Shown in pieces: positions 7,869-15,656 of a stretch of 64,000 nucleotides of DNA. The first letter of the stretch is position 1. Each line of letters begins with the position of its first letter. The notes below the pieces were generated by a model that worked only from the letters and a program-made list of their open reading frames with translations, made no database searches and was not told where the DNA came from. The DNA is from Desulfosporosinus lacus DSM 15449 (GTDB taxonomy: Bacteria; Bacillota; Desulfitobacteriia; Desulfitobacteriales; Desulfitobacteriaceae), in the NCBI RefSeq assembly GCF_900129935.1, contig NZ_FQXJ01000004.1, positions 248,001 through 312,000 of the forward strand, read 5' to 3'. The position numbers and the translations under genes are program-made.

Positions 7869-8779
7869 GTCAACACATTTATCAAATCATTATTTTTATC
7901 CTGCTGACTGCGGCAGGATTTTTGATTTGCAGGCAGCTTCTGAAAATTCCGAAGCTGAGCATGAAAAAGAATATCAAGCACCTGCAAGTCCAAAAGGAAA
8001 TGCCTGGCAAACAACTGTTAACCCGTTTCGTCATGCCTTTAGTGAAACCCATTTCCCGATTTATTCCCATTGACCCGGTCAAGGAAGCCCGGATGGCCTC
8101 CATGCTGCAGCGGGGAGGCTTGACGCTGACTCCTCAAGAGTATTACGCCAGGGCGATCCTCTGCGTTTTTTTTACCTGGCCCCTTGCGCCGCTGTTTGTG
8201 GTGATCGGAGCACCCCATCTTCTGCCTATCGTCGTGATTTTTTCAGTAGTCGTTTTCCGTCATTTCACAACCGATTTGAACGATGCGCTTAAAGAAAAAA
8301 AACGCCGGATAGAAATTGAGCTGCCAGGCTTTGTGCGCTCCATCCTGTACCGGTTGGAGGAAAATAAGCACGACGGCAGCCGCATAGTGGTTCAGGTTGA
8401 TTTAATTCAAATCTTTGAGGATTATCTTAAAGTGGCCAGCGACACCTTCCGGAGGGACGTGGCAATTTTGGTCCTGGAGATGAAGGCGCTGGACATCGAA
8501 ACCGGATTGCGCCATTTTAATGAACGCCTCGGTCTGACTGACGTTTCTTTTTTAGTCAATGCCTTGATTGGCTTACACCGGGGCGAACATCAGGGCGAAG
8601 CACTTTCTTATTTGGCTCGGGATATGGACATTAAAGCCAAAGAGGTCTTTAGAAAAAAATTAAACACGCTGCCTCACAGGGTAAAAATCGCTTCGATCCC
8701 CCTGGTGGCGGTAACCCTGGCTAGTCTGCTCTATGTCATAGGCTCCCACTTGATACGCTCCATGGGGGGCCTTTTTTAA
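7865..8779 (+). CDS. tadC: TadC-like pilus assembly protein with a transposon-derived start
   Basis: 304 aa as read from TTG 7865. The first five codons (MCQHI) come from the transposon end and target duplication, and from YQIII on the frame is the original gene, so only the native Met-Phe is lost. AAAGGAG at 7846-7852, also in the transposon, lies 12 bp upstream and could serve as ribosome binding site. The protein has an N-terminal membrane helix, a pair of helices near residues 95-135 and a C-terminal one, like its paralogue at 44319-45191. GspF-domain proteins of this type pair with TadB. Expression is uncertain because a terminator lies upstream. Confidence 0.78.
   Translation: MCQHIYQIIIFILLTAAGFLICRQLLKIPKLSMKKNIKHLQVQKEMPGKQLLTRFVMPLVKPISRFIPIDPVKEARMASMLQRGGLTLTPQEYYARAILCVFFTWPLAPLFVVIGAPHLLPIVVIFSVVVFRHFTTDLNDALKEKKRRIEIELPGFVRSILYRLEENKHDGSRIVVQVDLIQIFEDYLKVASDTFRRDVAILVLEMKALDIETGLRHFNERLGLTDVSFLVNALIGLHRGEHQGEALSYLARDMDIKAKEVFRKKLNTLPHRVKIASIPLVAVTLASLLYVIGSHLIRSMGGLF
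7878..7882. repeat. target site duplication TTTAT, right copy
   Basis: Identical to 1277-1281 and directly abuts the right transposon end (…CAACACA). Confidence 0.92.
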
Positions 8780-8834
8780 ACTGTGAAAACGGGGCAAATG
8801 CTCCTTTTCAAATATATCTTCAGGAGGTCGGCTC

Positions 8835-9086
8835 ATGCCAAACAGCAAAACTGAAATCACAAATTTAGAGGAAAGGAGAAGCAACTCCATGGGAAAACGC
8901 CATGCCCAGACTCTTTTAAGAGCAAAAAACACACTGCTGAATCCCTCCGGCGATCAGATGACCGGCTGGCTCATCGTAGTGCTCATCGTAGTCGTAGTGG
9001 GCGCTGTCTTCATGACGCTCTACCAGGGTTCCATTACGACTATCTGGAACAGCATTGTTACCAAAATCACCGGCCTTTTGGGTTAA
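8835..9086 (+). CDS. Flp-like small pilin, copy 1
   Basis: 83 aa from ATG 8835 (AGGAGG 7 bp upstream) or 65 aa from ATG 8889 (AGGAGAA upstream); both starts look usable. After a basic leader comes SGDQMTGWLIVV and a long hydrophobic helix, the form of a prepilin that a type IV prepilin peptidase cuts after the glycine. The helix and tail are nearly identical to copy 2 at 9167-9376. It sits between tadC and the TadE-like gene, where Flp pilins are expected. It is probably the major subunit of the pilus; classical Flp has a Glu at position +5, not seen here, so assignment is by position, size and hydrophobic pattern. Confidence 0.72.
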   Translation: MPNSKTEITNLEERRSNSMGKRHAQTLLRAKNTLLNPSGDQMTGWLIVVLIVVVVGAVFMTLYQGSITTIWNSIVTKITGLLG

Positions 9087-9166
9087 TAATAGCCCAAAGG
9101 CCCGTCCCGTGGGAGAAGCAGCGCTTCTCCTTTTTCTTTTACTTAAATCAAAGGGAGGTATTGATT

Positions 9167-9376
9167 ATGTTCAAAACTTTAAAAACCAAAGTCACTGGGG
9201 CGGCTAGCAAAGTCAGATACGCACTGCTGAATTCATCCGGCGACCAGATGACCGGCTGGCTCATCGTGGTACTCATCGTTGTCGTGGTGGGCGCGGTTTT
9301 CATGACACTTTATCAAAGCTCCATTTCGACCATTTGGAATAGCATCGTCAGCAAAATTACCGGCCTGCTGAGCTGA
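9167..9376 (+). CDS. Flp-like small pilin, copy 2
   Basis: 69 aa from ATG 9167, 7 bp after GGGAGGT. From SGDQMTGWLIVVLIVVVVG to the end it differs from copy 1 only by conservative changes (G/S, T/S), so the pair is a tandem duplication kept under selection, while the leaders before it have diverged. Membrane-anchored prepilin, presumably processed by the A24 peptidase at 13538-13942. Two pilins may mix in one fibre or alternate. Start TTG 9161 is possible but worse placed. Confidence 0.72.
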   Translation: MFKTLKTKVTGAASKVRYALLNSSGDQMTGWLIVVLIVVVVGAVFMTLYQSSISTIWNSIVSKITGLLS

Positions 9377-9422
9377 TGAGCGCCCAAAAGGGAACTTCAC
9401 AAAAACAGGTGGTGCAGAGCCA

Positions 9423-9905
9423 ATGAACAGCCGGCACCGGGGCATACGGGGGAGGTTTTCTCCCCTCATGTCCATGCCAAGGCTGCTTGCCAATCGCCAG
9501 GGCAGCAGCTATTTTGACCTCATGATCAAAACCCTGGTGGTCATTACGCTGATGCTTACCGTGATGTCCTTTTTAAGCATCTTTACCACCTATCTGAACC
9601 TGAATTATGTCTGTCGCCGCGTCGTCCGGGTGGTGGAACTGGAGGGAGAGGTTTCCGACCGGGCCTATGATGTTTTCTACAGGCTCAAGCAGCAGACCGG
9701 CCTTTCGCCGGAAATGACCGTTGACGAAGTGGACTATTGCCAAGACCAGAAAATTCAGTTGCGGGACACCTTTACTATCACCCTGGCCGACAGCTATTCC
9801 TTTACCATCTTTACCCCGTCTTTCGCGCCCCCGGTAGTCATTCAAATTCCCATGAAAGTCAGTATCACCGGCATGTCGGAACATTATTGGAAGCTCCCGA
9901 AATGA
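9423..9905 (+). CDS. TadE-like pseudopilin (DUF4320-type)
   Basis: 160 aa from ATG 9423, with AGGTGG about 11 bp upstream. A basic, proline-containing leader precedes a GSSYFDLMIK segment and a membrane helix (~36-58), followed by an extracellular domain. The helix with an upstream small-residue/aromatic boundary is typical of TadE-type minor pilins. It resembles 45250-45645, which has RGEGYIDVAV at the same place and also ends in a YW-x-K/YWK type segment. Such proteins are common in clostridial conjugative elements. Minor pilus component or adaptor by inference. Confidence 0.65.
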   Translation: MNSRHRGIRGRFSPLMSMPRLLANRQGSSYFDLMIKTLVVITLMLTVMSFLSIFTTYLNLNYVCRRVVRVVELEGEVSDRAYDVFYRLKQQTGLSPEMTVDEVDYCQDQKIQLRDTFTITLADSYSFTIFTPSFAPPVVIQIPMKVSITGMSEHYWKLPK

Positions 9906-9951
9906 GAGCGCTGGAAAGGAGGCGAATGCTGCGGGCAAAATCAAACGGGCA

Positions 9952-10425
9952 GTGCGCAACCGCCAAGGCGATACCTTTATCTTTATCATCATTCTCGTCT
10001 TCTTCATTCTCACCTTGTCAGCTATCGTGATTGAGTATTTCCGCATGGAAAGTATGTATCAACAGATAGAGTATGTCCTTCAGCGGGGCATCAACGGTGC
10101 CGTGGAGTACGCCATGCTCGACGAATACCGCAGAGATGGCGTCGCCAGGATGGATACGGCGGTTGCGGAAGAAAAACTGTATGAGTACCTGCATGAAAGC
10201 ATGGCTTTGGACTCGGAGCTGAATAAATATGCCGGTGAAGAATGGGACTACCAGCTTGAAATTGAAAACCTCCGGGCCACGGAAAGTCCGCCCCGGCTGA
10301 CGCTGGACGGAGCGTTGAAAACCCGCAGTGTTTTCAGCTTCCTGGCCGGAGAGGTACGGCTTCCCTTCAGCATCTCAAGCGTCAATACACGAATTGTGGA
10401 AGGAGGTTCCAGAGATTCCAAATGA
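9952..10425 (+). CDS. TadE/TadF-like minor pilin
   Basis: 157 aa if GTG 9952 is the start. The strong AAGGAGG at 9916-9922 is followed by ATG 9926, which is in the wrong frame and reads a different short peptide, so either the start is weak or a small frameshift lies between 9926 and 9952. The protein begins RNRQGDTFIFIII, then one membrane helix and a predicted extracellular alpha/beta domain. It has the same position and layout as 45642-46178 (GGDGSLIAVVIV). Minor pilin or pilus-tip organiser by inference. Overlaps the next gene by ATGA. Confidence 0.6.
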   Translation: MRNRQGDTFIFIIILVFFILTLSAIVIEYFRMESMYQQIEYVLQRGINGAVEYAMLDEYRRDGVARMDTAVAEEKLYEYLHESMALDSELNKYAGEEWDYQLEIENLRATESPPRLTLDGALKTRSVFSFLAGEVRLPFSISSVNTRIVEGGSRDSK

Positions 10426-13400
10426 TACGAAAACTTATCCTTACCCTACCCCTTTTCGTCCTCTGCTGCCTTCTCTTTTCTCCGGCCAAGGCTTTGGCGG
10501 CAACCAACAGCGATCTTGAAATCAAGGTCACCTCTCCCATTGACAGCCTGCGGACGGAAAGCGGCGTAGTGGCCGTAGAGCATCTCCCGGCAGAAATCCC
10601 TATCCAGGTCACGGCGAAAACCGGAACGCTCACGGCTATAGCGCTGGAGTACGGCGGCCAAAGCCGGGAGATAACCCCGGATTATACGCTGATCATTAAA
10701 AACAAGGCGCAATGCGGTCCCTATACCCTTACGGCCAAGACCGACCAGGGCGCTGTCCTGACGGTCACCGCCAACGTGGTGTATCAGGTCAAAGCGAGTT
10801 GCGACATCCGCTACCGCATCACCGCCATGGACGTGAAGGAAATCTACGAGGGCAACGTGCTGCTGAAATCCTTCCCGGAGCCCCAGCGGATTGACCTGGT
10901 CAACGCCAACACCGTGGCCGACCAGGAAAACGAACGCCTTGCCGGGTGGATCGGCAAACAGGACGGCGGAACCTATACCCTAAAGGGCAGTCTCGTGGTG
11001 GAAATTCACAATATTTCTACAGGCCAAGTTTACGGCACCTATGACACGGACGCGGATTTTGACCCCCTGACCGGGGGCTTCGGCTGGACGCCCCAGACCT
11101 TTATTGCCTTTGCAACCATGCGCAGCGCGGCACTCACCTATCAGGCCCCGGTTAAACTTGATGTGAAAGCGATGTGGTGCAGTGAAGATAAGCAGGCGGT
11201 TTACGGGAAGCTTGCTGCCCAGGACAAGGGGGTGCCGGAGCTGCTCTATCCTTACCAAACCACCTCCGTCACCTTCCATAAGGATGACATCAAGTTATCC
11301 CGTAACCATCAGTACCTGGGCCTGGAATGGGATTACACCCCGGAGACGAAAGAGTTTACCGATGGTGAAAGCAAGACGCAAACGGAAATCACCCAGCAAA
11401 TTTATTATCAGATCCCTGCCGCCGATTTCTATTTCAAATTTAAGGACTGTGAAGGAAACGACCTGTCAGTTGCTATCAATGCTCCTGCCACAGTGAAGCG
11501 CGGCTCTGATTATTCTTTCACCGTTACTTACCTGAACAGCGGAAACAACCCGGCTTACGACGTTCCCTTAAAGGATACGGTGGATGGAGCCGCCATTGAG
11601 GAAATCCCAGCCGTGCAGGACTTCTCACCAAATCAAAGCCAAACCTATACTGTCAAGCGCACCGCTGATACCAAAGCCGATGAAATCCACCTGTGGGCCA
11701 ATATTGGTGTACCGGAGGGTTTTAGCGACGGGAATCTTGCCAATAACACCGCCACAGCTATCATCAAAGTGATTGACCCTACACCTGAGCCTCCGCCCGG
11801 CAAGCCAAACAATCCACCGGATAGCCCTAACCAGCCGGACAATCCAAGCAGTACGCCGGATCAACCGCCGGTCAAAAAGGAGCCTTGTGACCTATCCGCT
11901 AATATTCTGGCAGCTCCTACGGTTTACGAGCATGAAGAATACAACTTTACCGTGAACTTTACCAATCAATCCTTTGTGACGCTCCATGATGTGCCCTTGC
12001 TGGGCAAGAACAACGAAAACATCCTGCCGCAGATTCCTAAAATGGCAGACTTCGCTCCGCAGGGGACAAAATCCTATACCGTTACCGGCACGGCAGGCAG
12101 TGCAGGCGAGATTTATCATCTATGGGCCAATGTGGACGTGCCGGAGAGCTTTATGGATGAAAACCCGCTCAACAACACAGCCGTTTCAAGTATCAAGGTA
12201 ATCAAACGGCCAACCGATAATCCGCCACCGGACAACCCAAGTAATCCTGATAATCCGAGTAACCCCGTTAACCCAAGCAATCCCGTTAACCCAAGTAATC
12301 CTGATAACCCAAGCAATAGCTTATGCGACGTGTGGGTAAATCTGTCCTCCCCGCCCATGGTGTATGAACGGGAAGGCTATAGCTTCACTGTATATTTTGC
12401 CAATTCCACCGACAAAGCGCTGTCCGACGTGAACCTCAATGTGGATATCAACGGCAAGACGGTTTCCGCCGTGCCTGCAACAACCAATTTCAAGCCCTAT
12501 GAGAAGAAATCCTATCTTGTGACCAGCACCGCAGGGCCAAAAGGGGTACCCATTGAACTTACGGCAAAGGTATCGCCGCCTTCCGGATACAAGGATATCA
12601 ATCAAGGCAACAATCAAGTTTCGGCTCAGATCATGGTGCTGGAACGCCTTTATGATCTGAACGTGCAGAGAATCACCCCCGATTGCTATAAGGAGAATCA
12701 ATCGGTTATCACCACGGTCAAGGTTGGCAATCAGGGAAGCCTCGACTTTACGCCGGGGCAGAATGTCACCGTTTTGTTCCAGATTCCCGAACTCTCCTTC
12801 TCCAAACGCCTAGATGCTGTCGTGATGGAAAAGGACACCTGGAATGTGATATCCCTGCGCTGGGATACCCCTAACGTAGAAACTGATAAAAACATTACGC
12901 TGATTGCCACCATCAACCCGGACCGCTCCCTGAACAATGAAAGCACCACAAACAACAACGTCTACACTCAAAAAGCGATTATTAAGAATGTCACCTATGA
13001 ACCCCCTCTGGAAAGCCGGGCACTGCCCGATCCACCCAAAAGAGACGAGCAGCCCAGGGTAACATGGTGGGAACAAAGGTATGAAAACGGCCAGTTTGTG
13101 TGGCATGAATATTACGCCGAGTTAAAGGTAAGCGCCACACTGGATTATGACACCAAAGCCAAAGGATATCTCAAATCGGGCTACGGCTACTCAGTCTCAG
13201 TTAGTACCTCGGTCAGCACCAACTATGACAGGCCGGAGCTAATTACCGCCCCTCAGACGGCGGAAATATATCTGCCGGAGTTCCGTTATGAAACCGCCAT
13301 CCCGTTAGTCAAAGAAGGCGGTCAATTTATTTTCCGGGAGAACCCCGCATCTCCTTTCCTATATAGAAGACAGTATATTCCGGTCTGGTTCCCCGATAGG

Positions 13401-13538
13401 GATTACATTGCCCAGCTCCTTGTCACCGATTTGCATACACCGGGCGGCACTCTTTCCAAATGGCTGACAGGCGGGGAGCTGCAAATAAAAGTGGTTGACA
13501 GTATGTACGATGACGATGTGACCACCGGTGATGAGTAA
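10422..13538 (+). CDS. large secreted surface protein with CARDB-like domains
   Basis: 1,038 aa. A signal peptide (~1-27, ending ALA-A) precedes a long region, then three CARDB-like Ig-fold units (~345-450, ~490-590, ~630-735) with the repeating pattern 'YxFTVxFxN...L.DVPL...G' and 'NxLNNTA'. Pro/Asn-rich linkers separate them (around 455-485 and 595-630). A fourth Ig-like unit and a C-terminal module (~870-1030) follow; the module recurs at the end of the protein at 46896-48602. No LPXTG signal or C-terminal membrane helix is seen, so attachment is unclear. Being between minor pilins and prepilin peptidase it may be a pilus-tip adhesin or mating-pair protein. Confidence 0.7.
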   Translation: MIRKLILTLPLFVLCCLLFSPAKALAATNSDLEIKVTSPIDSLRTESGVVAVEHLPAEIPIQVTAKTGTLTAIALEYGGQSREITPDYTLIIKNKAQCGPYTLTAKTDQGAVLTVTANVVYQVKASCDIRYRITAMDVKEIYEGNVLLKSFPEPQRIDLVNANTVADQENERLAGWIGKQDGGTYTLKGSLVVEIHNISTGQVYGTYDTDADFDPLTGGFGWTPQTFIAFATMRSAALTYQAPVKLDVKAMWCSEDKQAVYGKLAAQDKGVPELLYPYQTTSVTFHKDDIKLSRNHQYLGLEWDYTPETKEFTDGESKTQTEITQQIYYQIPAADFYFKFKDCEGNDLSVAINAPATVKRGSDYSFTVTYLNSGNNPAYDVPLKDTVDGAAIEEIPAVQDFSPNQSQTYTVKRTADTKADEIHLWANIGVPEGFSDGNLANNTATAIIKVIDPTPEPPPGKPNNPPDSPNQPDNPSSTPDQPPVKKEPCDLSANILAAPTVYEHEEYNFTVNFTNQSFVTLHDVPLLGKNNENILPQIPKMADFAPQGTKSYTVTGTAGSAGEIYHLWANVDVPESFMDENPLNNTAVSSIKVIKRPTDNPPPDNPSNPDNPSNPVNPSNPVNPSNPDNPSNSLCDVWVNLSSPPMVYEREGYSFTVYFANSTDKALSDVNLNVDINGKTVSAVPATTNFKPYEKKSYLVTSTAGPKGVPIELTAKVSPPSGYKDINQGNNQVSAQIMVLERLYDLNVQRITPDCYKENQSVITTVKVGNQGSLDFTPGQNVTVLFQIPELSFSKRLDAVVMEKDTWNVISLRWDTPNVETDKNITLIATINPDRSLNNESTTNNNVYTQKAIIKNVTYEPPLESRALPDPPKRDEQPRVTWWEQRYENGQFVWHEYYAELKVSATLDYDTKAKGYLKSGYGYSVSVSTSVSTNYDRPELITAPQTAEIYLPEFRYETAIPLVKEGGQFIFRENPASPFLYRRQYIPVWFPDRDYIAQLLVTDLHTPGGTLSKWLTGGELQIKVVDSMYDDDVTTGDE
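12243..12314 (+). repeat. four 18-bp coding repeats (NPDNPS/NPVNPS)
   Basis: Four consecutive 18-bp units at 12243, 12261, 12279 and 12297 encode NPDNPS, NPVNPS, NPVNPS, NPDNPS. They form the flexible linker between the second and third Ig-like units of the surface protein and could vary in number by slippage. Confidence 0.85.
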
Positions 13539-13942
13539 TGGTACTGCTGCTTTATACCATTCCCCTCTTGTGGGCAGCAGTTATTGATTACAGAAAGCGG
13601 ATCATACCCGATTGGACATGGATTGCCCTACTGTTAATCGGGATTGCATCCGCTTTTCTCCTGCCCGCCCCGAACCTGGATGAGCGGATAGCGGGACTGC
13701 TTATACCGGGACTTTGTCTGCTGCTGCTTGCCTCGAAATACGGCGGCGTGGGTGGAGGCGACATCAAGCTGACAGCAGCCATGGGATTTTGCTTTGGCTT
13801 GGACACGCTGGCTTTCATTCTCTTTTTTGCCCTGCTTCCCGCCTGCATTTATGCAGCGGTGACACGGCAGAGAAGCATACCGCTGGCAGTATTTTTGTTT
13901 ATCGGCTTTGTATTTAGCCTTCTAAGCAGGATGCTTGGCTAA
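13538..13942 (+). CDS. tadV: type IV prepilin peptidase, A24 family (TadV/CpaA-like)
   Basis: 134 aa, overlapping the surface protein stop by one base. It cleaves the leader of prepilins at the inner membrane face. The two catalytic aspartates are visible: one in VIDYRKRIIPD near residue 17 and one in GGGDIKL near residue 71, the G-x-GD signature. Four to five hydrophobic helices fill the rest. The short form without an N-methyltransferase domain is normal for Tad systems. A second copy is at 39842-40273, placed first rather than last in its cluster. A terminator follows at 13969-13996. Confidence 0.88.
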   Translation: MVLLLYTIPLLWAAVIDYRKRIIPDWTWIALLLIGIASAFLLPAPNLDERIAGLLIPGLCLLLLASKYGGVGGGDIKLTAAMGFCFGLDTLAFILFFALLPACIYAAVTRQRSIPLAVFLFIGFVFSLLSRMLG

Positions 13943-13968
13943 AACACTTAGAAAACGAAAATGTAAGC

Positions 13969-13996
13969 GGCCACCCCTATCAGATGGCCATTTTTT
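13969..13996 (+). terminator. intrinsic terminator closing Tad-like cluster 1
   Basis: GGCCA and TGGCC form a 5-bp stem around an 11-base loop, followed by ATTTTTT. It ends the pilus operon. Confidence 0.65.
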
Positions 13997-14018
13997 AATG
14001 AGAGAGGTGCGGTTATAG

Positions 14019-14159
14019 CAATGGTTGCAACAAAAAATCCCTGAAAGCTACTTGCCCGAGGATTGCAAGGGCATCATGAATAACCTTGTTTTCCGGTATG
14101 ATGATCCCGACATTGAGGATATTCCGCAAGAGCAAACCGACGAATTGGAGGTGGGCTGA
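14019..14159 (+). pseudogene. decayed accessory gene keeping its acidic C-terminus
   Basis: An open stretch of about 46 codons with no proper start (an ATG at 14021 is in another frame) ends in TDELEVG and a stop at 14157. It looks like the 3' remnant of an accessory gene. Its acidic tail matches those of many other ICE proteins. The last bases also provide the ribosome binding site of the next gene. Confidence 0.45.
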
Positions 14160-14160
14160 T

Positions 14161-14451
14161 ATGGAGCAAATAAATATAATTATGCAAAAAGATTACGAAA
14201 GAGCTACCCTGCTTTTAGGGGACCTCTTTGAAATTGACTCAGATATTATCGAACAGATTAACTGCTGCATCCAAAATTACGGGATAGGCAGTTTTTTTAA
14301 AAATCTTAAAACTTTCGATTTTCCAGCAGATGTTGCCGAAAAACTGAATGCTGTCGGAATGGTGTTGTACGGAATGAGTGAAGAATCACTGCCAGTGGCA
14401 CAAATTTTCAAAGAGCCTAAAGGCGGTGCAATCTATGAAAAGAAACTATGA
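14161..14451 (+). CDS. small accessory protein of unknown function
   Basis: 96 aa from ATG 14161, 7 bp after GGAGGTG. It has no membrane segment or known motif that I recognise and looks soluble, acidic and helical. It overlaps the RadC-like gene by 17 bp, so the two are probably translated together. It lacks the acidic tail seen in neighbours and ends EKKL. Confidence 0.6.
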   Translation: MEQINIIMQKDYERATLLLGDLFEIDSDIIEQINCCIQNYGIGSFFKNLKTFDFPADVAEKLNAVGMVLYGMSEESLPVAQIFKEPKGGAIYEKKL

Positions 14452-15220
14452 TAAGGAATATGCCTCCAGTTTTATAAAAGGTCTTAGCCGCCTTACGGGA
14501 ATCTCTGAAAGCAAACTAAAAAAATATGCATTAGAAAACAATCTTTTTAATGTACTGGAGCATCCCCGTACCATAGATCCGAACAAACAACAACTTGAAA
14601 AAATCTATATATTAAACGAATTTATCTCCGTATATCGACTGCTCAAGCTACAAGAGCATACAAGCAAGCTTTCCTTTACTTCCTCCAAAGTTGCCGGAGA
14701 TTATTTCACGGCTTTATTAGGCGGCATTAAGGATCGGGAAAAATTCATGGCTGCATTTTTGGATAACGGTCACAACATTATTGAGGTAAGAACTTTTTCC
14801 GAGGGAAGTATAGCAGAAGCCGTCGTTTACCCTAGAGCAATACTGCAAGCGGCTCTTGACTGTGATTGCAGAGCCATCCTTCTGGCACACAACCATCCAG
14901 GCGGAAGCATGAGCCCATCCATCCAAGACCGGGATATAACGCAAAGACTTATTTCCATTTTTACGCCGCTCCAAATCAGTGTACTGGATCATATCATTGT
15001 CGCTGGCACTACATACCATTCAATGATGGAGCATGGAACCCTACCACAGACATCCTCCGATATATGTTATAATGCAATTTTTTTGGATGACCGCAAGGCT
15101 GCCGAGGAAAATGAAACAGATTTTAGAGTGGACATTTCAAATTATAGTAAATCATATTTAAGCAATTGTTGTTTTCCTGAATCTGAAGACCAAACGGATG
15201 AAGATGAATGGGAACTATAG
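14435..15220 (+). CDS. RadC/JAB-domain accessory protein
   Basis: 261 aa from ATG 14435 (AAGGCGG upstream); a longer in-frame start at 14378 lies inside the previous gene. The middle part has the JAB metal motif HNHPGG followed by S and, 8 residues later, D, with an upstream EVRTFSEG strand, as in RadC proteins. RadC-type domains are frequent on conjugative elements and phages and occur in 'polyvalent' proteins thought to help incoming DNA. The C-terminus is acidic and ends DEDEWEL. Likely cytosolic; substrate unknown. Confidence 0.75.
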   Translation: MKRNYDKEYASSFIKGLSRLTGISESKLKKYALENNLFNVLEHPRTIDPNKQQLEKIYILNEFISVYRLLKLQEHTSKLSFTSSKVAGDYFTALLGGIKDREKFMAAFLDNGHNIIEVRTFSEGSIAEAVVYPRAILQAALDCDCRAILLAHNHPGGSMSPSIQDRDITQRLISIFTPLQISVLDHIIVAGTTYHSMMEHGTLPQTSSDICYNAIFLDDRKAAEENETDFRVDISNYSKSYLSNCCFPESEDQTDEDEWEL

Positions 15221-15258
15221 TCAAGAGATAGACGCCAGCACCACCCTACTACCCCATT

Positions 15259-15330
15259 ATGGCAGACGAGATAAAGGCAGATCTAGAATATCCGGAGGGC
15301 GAACAATCTGATGATGACTTGGAGCTATGA
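15259..15330 (+). pseudogene. fragment of an accessory gene ending DDDLEL
   Basis: A 23-codon open stretch from ATG 15259 (MADEIKADLEYP…) ends SDDDLEL. It has no clear ribosome binding site and follows the RadC-like gene within a stretch of broken frames (15221-15590). It is best read as the 3' end of a lost gene whose acidic tail is still recognisable. Confidence 0.4.
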
Positions 15331-15582
15331 AAGGACAGTGACTATGTATAAACCATTGCGGATATATTAGCGACTGGTTTCTTAGGAAATACTGGACTAC
15401 CGAGCGCACCTACCGACCGGAAACGGGCGTTCCAATGGACCGCATTGATTATCGCATCAAAGCAATGCGGTATTGAGGCTATTTCATGATGATGTGCGGC
15501 GTATGCAGGATTTTTTGAACGGTAATTATTCCGATGATTACTCGGACCCAGAACAGGACGACGAGGAATTAGAAATTTGAGC
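15331..15582 (+). pseudogene. frameshifted accessory gene ending DDEELEI
   Basis: Pieces in different frames read YISDWFLRKYW…RPETGVPMDRIDYRIKAMRY, then, after a frame change near 15470-15490, FHDDVRRMQDFLNG…DDEELEI with a stop at 15580. Neither piece has a full frame or start. The ICE apparently lost this gene recently, because both parts read as sensible protein. Confidence 0.5.
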
Positions 15583-15583
15583 T

Positions 15584-15613
15584 AAGGGCTTTGCAACAGC
15601 AAAGACCCTTTTT
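15584..15613 (+). terminator. intrinsic terminator
   Basis: AAGGGCTTTGC and GCAAAGACCCTT pair around AACA, followed by TTTCT. It follows the pseudogene remnants and precedes the Toprim-like gene. Confidence 0.7.
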
Positions 15614-15656
15614 CTATTGATGATTAAACAATGACCCTGATTTGGAGGTCTTTGAG

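Larger units (their letters stand above)
1282..7877 (+). mobile_element. complete Tn7-like transposon (tnsA-tnsB-tnsC-tniQ/tnsD), 6,596 bp
   Basis: Both ends start 5'-TGTG, then five bases, then ACAATTRTTA and a CATA core: TGTGAAGCA + ACAATTATTA at the left, and on the other strand TGTGTTGAC + ACAATTGTTA at the right. The flanks are identical TTTAT duplications. Inside are only four overlapping genes in the order tnsA, tnsB, tnsC, tniQ/tnsD, with no cargo, no tnsE and no cas genes. All catalytic residues seen are intact, so the element may be active. It sits in the pilus gene tadC of a conjugative element, not at glmS, comM or another usual chromosomal site. Confidence 0.95.

Noticed and set aside
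1282-7877. CRISPR-associated transposon
   Set aside because: No cas gene or repeat array lies between the ends, and the selector is a long TnsD-like protein rather than a short TniQ.
12243-12314. 18-bp tandem repeats as a possible CRISPR or regulatory array
   Set aside because: They are in frame, have no spacers and encode a Pro/Asn linker.
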